Assembly (NCBI GenBank): GCA_001995005.1
Contig: MDJN01000134.1
Location: 1-44,951 of the forward strand
Source: Candidatus Parepulonipiscium sp. PG-Nun2H_MBin03
GTDB lineage: Bacteria > Bacillota > Clostridia > Lachnospirales > Cellulosilyticaceae
DNA length: 44,951 nucleotides
Direction of reading: 5' to 3'
Below, one piece after another: positions 41,892-44,951 of the stretch. The position numbers and the translations under genes are program-made. Under the pieces are notes generated by a model that was not told the DNA's origin, made no database searches, and worked only from the letters and a program-made list of their open reading frames with translations. The number at the start of each line of letters is the position of its first letter. Position 1 is the first letter of the stretch.

Positions 41892-42512
41892 TTATTTTTT
41901 ATAACCCGTTAGGTGTGGATTAGTCTTTTTCTCATGTTCTAAGGTAGAAGGTTCTTCGTGACCTGGAAAGACTTGATAATCTTTTGGAAGCTTAGCAAGC
42001 CTTTTTAGAGATTCTTTCATCTTATAACTATCTCCGCCTTCAAAATCAACTCTGCCTATAGTGCCTTTAAATAATGTGTCACCTGTAAATAATAGATTTT
42101 CAATTTCTAATATAACTGAGCCTTCTGAATGTCCAGGGGTGTGCAAAACTTTTACTTTAAAAGTTTTAGCGTCTACAATATCTCCTTCGCTATAATGAGT
42201 AACATCTCCAAAAGAAGAAACAGTTGGGTATTGTTTGCCCATAAAAATTTCGTGCATCTTATCGGAGCAGTCTAGTTCGTTACAATAAACAGGAATATCT
42301 CCCCAATGATTTCTTATGTCAGGTACGGCTAATATGTGGTCAAAGTGACTGTGTGTAAGCAGTATAGCTACAGGTTTTAGTTGTAGCTTTTCGATGGTAG
42401 AATTAATTTTATTCCCGTTATCTGCAGGGTCAATAATTACGCAGTTACCATCTTTGCCAACGATATAACAATTAGTGTCAAATATACCGAGTATAAGTGT
42501 TTTAACAATCAT
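41892..42512 (-). CDS. Metallo-beta-lactamase-fold hydrolase (glyoxalase II-like)
   Basis: A 206-aa binuclear zinc hydrolase. Seen: LGIFDTNCYIV at the N-terminus, THSHFDH (HxHxDH), HTPGHSEGS, FTGDTLF and VFPGHEEPSTL, the full set of metal ligands for the small glyoxalase II-like group. These often cleave thioesters, such as hydroxyacyl-glutathione or -bacillithiol; the true substrate is unknown. I chose the ATG at 42510-42512 because AAAGGAAC is 8 nt upstream; a longer frame to 42581 lacks a ribosome site. It is probably co-transcribed with groEL. Confidence 0.92.
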   Translation of the reverse strand: MIVKTLILGIFDTNCYIVGKDGNCVIIDPADNGNKINSTIEKLQLKPVAILLTHSHFDHILAVPDIRNHWGDIPVYCNELDCSDKMHEIFMGKQYPTVSSFGDVTHYSEGDIVDAKTFKVKVLHTPGHSEGSVILEIENLLFTGDTLFKGTIGRVDFEGGDSYKMKESLKRLAKLPKDYQVFPGHEEPSTLEHEKKTNPHLTGYKK

Positions 42513-42848
42513 GTAATATGTTCCTTTCGTGAAATAATAATTTATTCTAGGATGTGGAGTAAAAAAAGTCAAGGTGCACAAAAGTAAGTAAAGTAAAATT
42601 ATAGAAATATATTTTAGAACAAGTATAAATATTGGTACGTGTGTCCTAATTTGGTACTAAATTATTGACAAGTCTCACCAGTCATTATATAATAAATTAA
42701 AGTACATACTACATAGGATTGTCATAATAATCCATAAAATTACACTCAAATTTAACTATATTGTCTCTGATTATGTCAATTTTTAGAAAAGTACTATTAT
42801 ATTATTAAATTACAGGAAGGCAAAAAATTTGAAAGGAATGATGAGAAA
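42513..42848. other. Intergenic region between divergent MBL hydrolase and chemoreceptor genes
   Basis: 336 nt, A/T-rich, non-coding. It contains a consensus promoter for the chemoreceptor gene (42665-42693). I see no clear promoter for the minus-strand pair and no repeat of note. Confidence 0.6.
42665..42693 (+). promoter_or_regulatory. Consensus sigma-A promoter of the chemoreceptor gene
   Basis: Perfect TTGACA and TATAAT hexamers with a 17-nt spacer. RNA would start near 42700, leaving a leader of about 150 nt. No sigma-28-type motif, often used for chemotaxis genes, was seen. Confidence 0.75.
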
Positions 42849-44951
42849 ATGGGAAAGAAACAAAGTTTATCTAGAAAAATAGTAACTAGAATTGCTGCTC
42901 TTGTTACGGGTTGTTTACTGATTTTAATTTTGGTATCAGTAACGCAAGTAACAAAGACAGTCGGAGATAATATAAGCGGAGAGCTTATGAATCTTGCAGA
43001 GCAAAATGCAACTTTAATAGGGACAATCATGGATTCAGGGTTTTATATAGCAGAGGACATGAAAGATTATATGCTAGAAGTTTATGAGAAAAATACAAGC
43101 TTGCAAAATAGGGAACATAAAAGTGAGGTTTATTCTAGTCTAGATCTTTCGATAACTCATTTTTTAGCTGAAAATTACTTTATTATGTCTGCAAGCGGTG
43201 CCATAAGCAATGAAAAAACAGACATTGCAGAAGTGGGAATTTACTTTGAGCCTAATGCATTTGATACTGGCATATCAACCTATGGATTTCATATGAATGA
43301 ATCTCAAGCAACTAGCAATAGTGTAACACCTATGACATCTTATAGTCAATATAGTAACGAAGAGTATTATACGAGTGCACTAAATTCAGGTAATGTAGAG
43401 GTTTCATTACCAGAACTTCAACCAGATGGCAGATGGATGGCTTACATATCACAACCAGTAATTTATAACGGTGAAACTAAGGGAGTATTTGTGGCACGTG
43501 TTGTAACTTCTAATTTTAGCAGATTAAAATCAGAAGATAGCAGATATGATTCTCTTAATGTATCAGTTATGAACCAAAATTATATTACTATTTATGATAG
43601 TGAAGAAGATACTTTTATGTTAGGTTCACCTCTTACAGCTTATCAAGAGAAAAGTGCACAAGCATTTCAAGCAGAAGTTTCAAAAGGAAATCAGTTTAGC
43701 ATAGAAACTACAAGAGTTCTAGATAATGTAGTTCATATGCGTTATCTTTATCCAATTGAGGTGGGAGATGAAGTTTGGTGGTCACAACTTAGGATGACAA
43801 AATCTGATTATCAAAGTTCAACAATGTTAATAGCCATCGCATTAATAGCAATGTCTGCCATGGCTATAGTAGTTTTAGTAATTGGAGCTGGAATAATTAT
43901 TTCTAAAATGTTACACCCTATTACTAATATTGTAACTGCTACTGAAAGTATCAAAAATGGACAGTTAAATATTTCTCTAGATACATCTTCAAGAGATGAG
44001 ATAGGTATTTTGGCTAATAATTTTATCGCCATGTCGTCTAACTTAAAAGGAATTATTCAAGAAACACAATCAACCCTTACAGAAATGTCGCAAGGAGATT
44101 TTAGTTTATCTAAAGGAATAAATGCAACTTATCCAGGAGATTTTGCACCTATTAAAGTTGCACTAGAAGAAATTTGTAAAACTCTAAGTTCAACACTTGC
44201 ACAAATTAATGTATCGGCTGAGCTTGTTACAGATGGTTCGGAAAATATTGCAAAAGGTGCAGTTGAACTTGCTGAGGGTGCAACAGACCAAGCGAATATA
44301 GTTGATAAATTTATTACAACAACAGAAGACATTGGCAATGGTATTAATGGGACATTAGAACAAGTTGAATCAACTAGCCAATTATCACGAGAAGCGAAAG
44401 ATAAAGCTAGTCAAGGTACAGATGCTATGAATAAGATGCTTAGTTCTATGGAAGATATCCATAAGTCTAGCTTAGTTATTGCAGAAGTATTAAAAACTGT
44501 TGATTCGATTGCAACTCAAACAAATTTACTTGCATTAAACGCTGCTATAGAATCTGCAAGAGCAGGCGAGGCCGGAAAAGGATTTGCGGTTGTTGCAAAT
44601 GAAATACGTGATTTGGCAAATAGAAGTTCACAAACTGTTAAAGAAATTGAGGAAATTATTAAGGAAAGTTTATCTCATATTGCAGAAGGGCAAAACATGG
44701 CAAATGCAACGGAGCAAAGCTTACAAGAAATAGTTCAAACGGTTGACAAAACAGCAGACTTCTTTGAGGAATTGGTTGTAAATACACAAGCTCAAAAAGA
44801 AAGTCTTACTGATTTATTAGAGGGCACTCAACAAATTTCTTCTGTTGCACAAACTACTGCTGCTACTTCTGAAGAAAGTGCATCAATTAGTCAGGAACTT
44901 GCAAAACAAGCTGAAAATCTTAATACTTTATTAAAATACTTTAAATTTAAC
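42849..44951 (+). CDS. Methyl-accepting chemotaxis protein, 3' end outside the window
   Basis: The frame is open to the last base; 701 codons are present. N-terminal helix (IAALVTGCLLILILVSVTQV), a large extracellular sensor of about 310 residues with dCache-like features (WMAYISQPVIYNGETKGVFV), a second helix (LIAIALIAMSAMAIVVLVIG), HAMP (KMLHPITNIVTATESIKNGQ) and the signalling tip DSIATQTNLLALNAAIESAR / AGEAGKGFAVVANEIRDLA. The domain is nearly complete, so only a short C-terminus is missing. The ATG at 42849 is preferred because it gives the full signal helix in frame; AAAGGAATGATGAG lies upstream. Ligand unknown. Confidence 0.93.
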   Translation, partial: MGKKQSLSRKIVTRIAALVTGCLLILILVSVTQVTKTVGDNISGELMNLAEQNATLIGTIMDSGFYIAEDMKDYMLEVYEKNTSLQNREHKSEVYSSLDLSITHFLAENYFIMSASGAISNEKTDIAEVGIYFEPNAFDTGISTYGFHMNESQATSNSVTPMTSYSQYSNEEYYTSALNSGNVEVSLPELQPDGRWMAYISQPVIYNGETKGVFVARVVTSNFSRLKSEDSRYDSLNVSVMNQNYITIYDSEEDTFMLGSPLTAYQEKSAQAFQAEVSKGNQFSIETTRVLDNVVHMRYLYPIEVGDEVWWSQLRMTKSDYQSSTMLIAIALIAMSAMAIVVLVIGAGIIISKMLHPITNIVTATESIKNGQLNISLDTSSRDEIGILANNFIAMSSNLKGIIQETQSTLTEMSQGDFSLSKGINATYPGDFAPIKVALEEICKTLSSTLAQINVSAELVTDGSENIAKGAVELAEGATDQANIVDKFITTTEDIGNGINGTLEQVESTSQLSREAKDKASQGTDAMNKMLSSMEDIHKSSLVIAEVLKTVDSIATQTNLLALNAAIESARAGEAGKGFAVVANEIRDLANRSSQTVKEIEEIIKESLSHIAEGQNMANATEQSLQEIVQTVDKTADFFEELVVNTQAQKESLTDLLEGTQQISSVAQTTAATSEESASISQELAKQAENLNTLLKYFKFN

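Overview
This is an AT-rich stretch (about one-third G+C by eye) of a strictly anaerobic, fermentative member of the Bacillota, most likely Clostridia. Signs are AGGAGG-type ribosome sites before nearly every gene, A/T-biased codons, Clostridia-typical families (NusG-domain-II protein plus Gx transporter, YugP-like protease, corrinoid methyltransferase parts), and oxygen-independent purine, corrinoid and CoA-linked chemistry. No rRNA, tRNA, CRISPR array, transposase or phage gene was seen.

Region by region. (1) 1-3522, plus: end of a corrinoid (B12) methyl-carrier protein, a CobW-type GTPase, a MetH-activation-like protein and a RACo-type reductive activator, that is, the maintenance set of a corrinoid methyltransferase system. 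(2) 3562-5075, minus: a compact three-gene cassette of unknown function (168-aa unknown protein, soluble Ser/Thr kinase, 63-aa unknown protein). (3) 5263-12227, plus: dprA, topA, mnmH/selU, glycerate kinase, pyrB-pyrI. (4) 12836-30882, plus: a long selenium-associated anaerobic purine/urate catabolic operon: ygeX, ygeY, ygeW, carbamate kinase, selenium-dependent-type xanthine dehydrogenase, hyuA, ssnA, ygfK, guaD, xdhABC. It is preceded by a 608-nt non-coding leader and punctuated by intercistronic hairpins. (5) 31003-32853, plus: NusG-II protein, Gx transporter, a small secreted acidic peptide and a membrane zinc protease. (6) 32861-39928, minus: an EamA exporter, then a six-gene locus (acyl-CoA dehydrogenase, BCCT transporter, two class III CoA-transferases, 2x[4Fe-4S] ferredoxin, hotdog thioesterase) that looks like uptake and CoA-linked breakdown of a carnitine- or gamma-butyrobetaine-like compound. 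(7) 40234-42512, minus: a divergent GroEL without GroES and a metallo-beta-lactamase-fold hydrolase. (8) 42849-end, plus: a methyl-accepting chemotaxis protein cut by the window edge.

How the genes work together. The purine block should deaminate guanine, hydroxylate or reduce purines with molybdenum/selenium and flavin/iron-sulfur enzymes, open the rings (HyuA, SsnA), and process ureido- and diamino-acid products (YgeY, YgeW, YgeX) to pyruvate, ammonia and carbamoyl phosphate. Carbamate kinase then turns carbamoyl phosphate into ATP. The minus-strand CoA locus would import a quaternary-amine-like substrate, activate it by CoA transfer and act on it with the acyl-CoA dehydrogenase. The corrinoid parts at the left edge could serve methyl-group use from related compounds, but that link across 35 kb is only an inference.

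The most notable points are these. One of the two CoA-transferases lacks the catalytic Asp (Ser165). The BCCT transporter has a changed aromatic box. A bipartite sequence element is shared upstream of the acyl-CoA dehydrogenase and transporter genes. The purine operon has a structured leader. The kinase cassette is unassigned.
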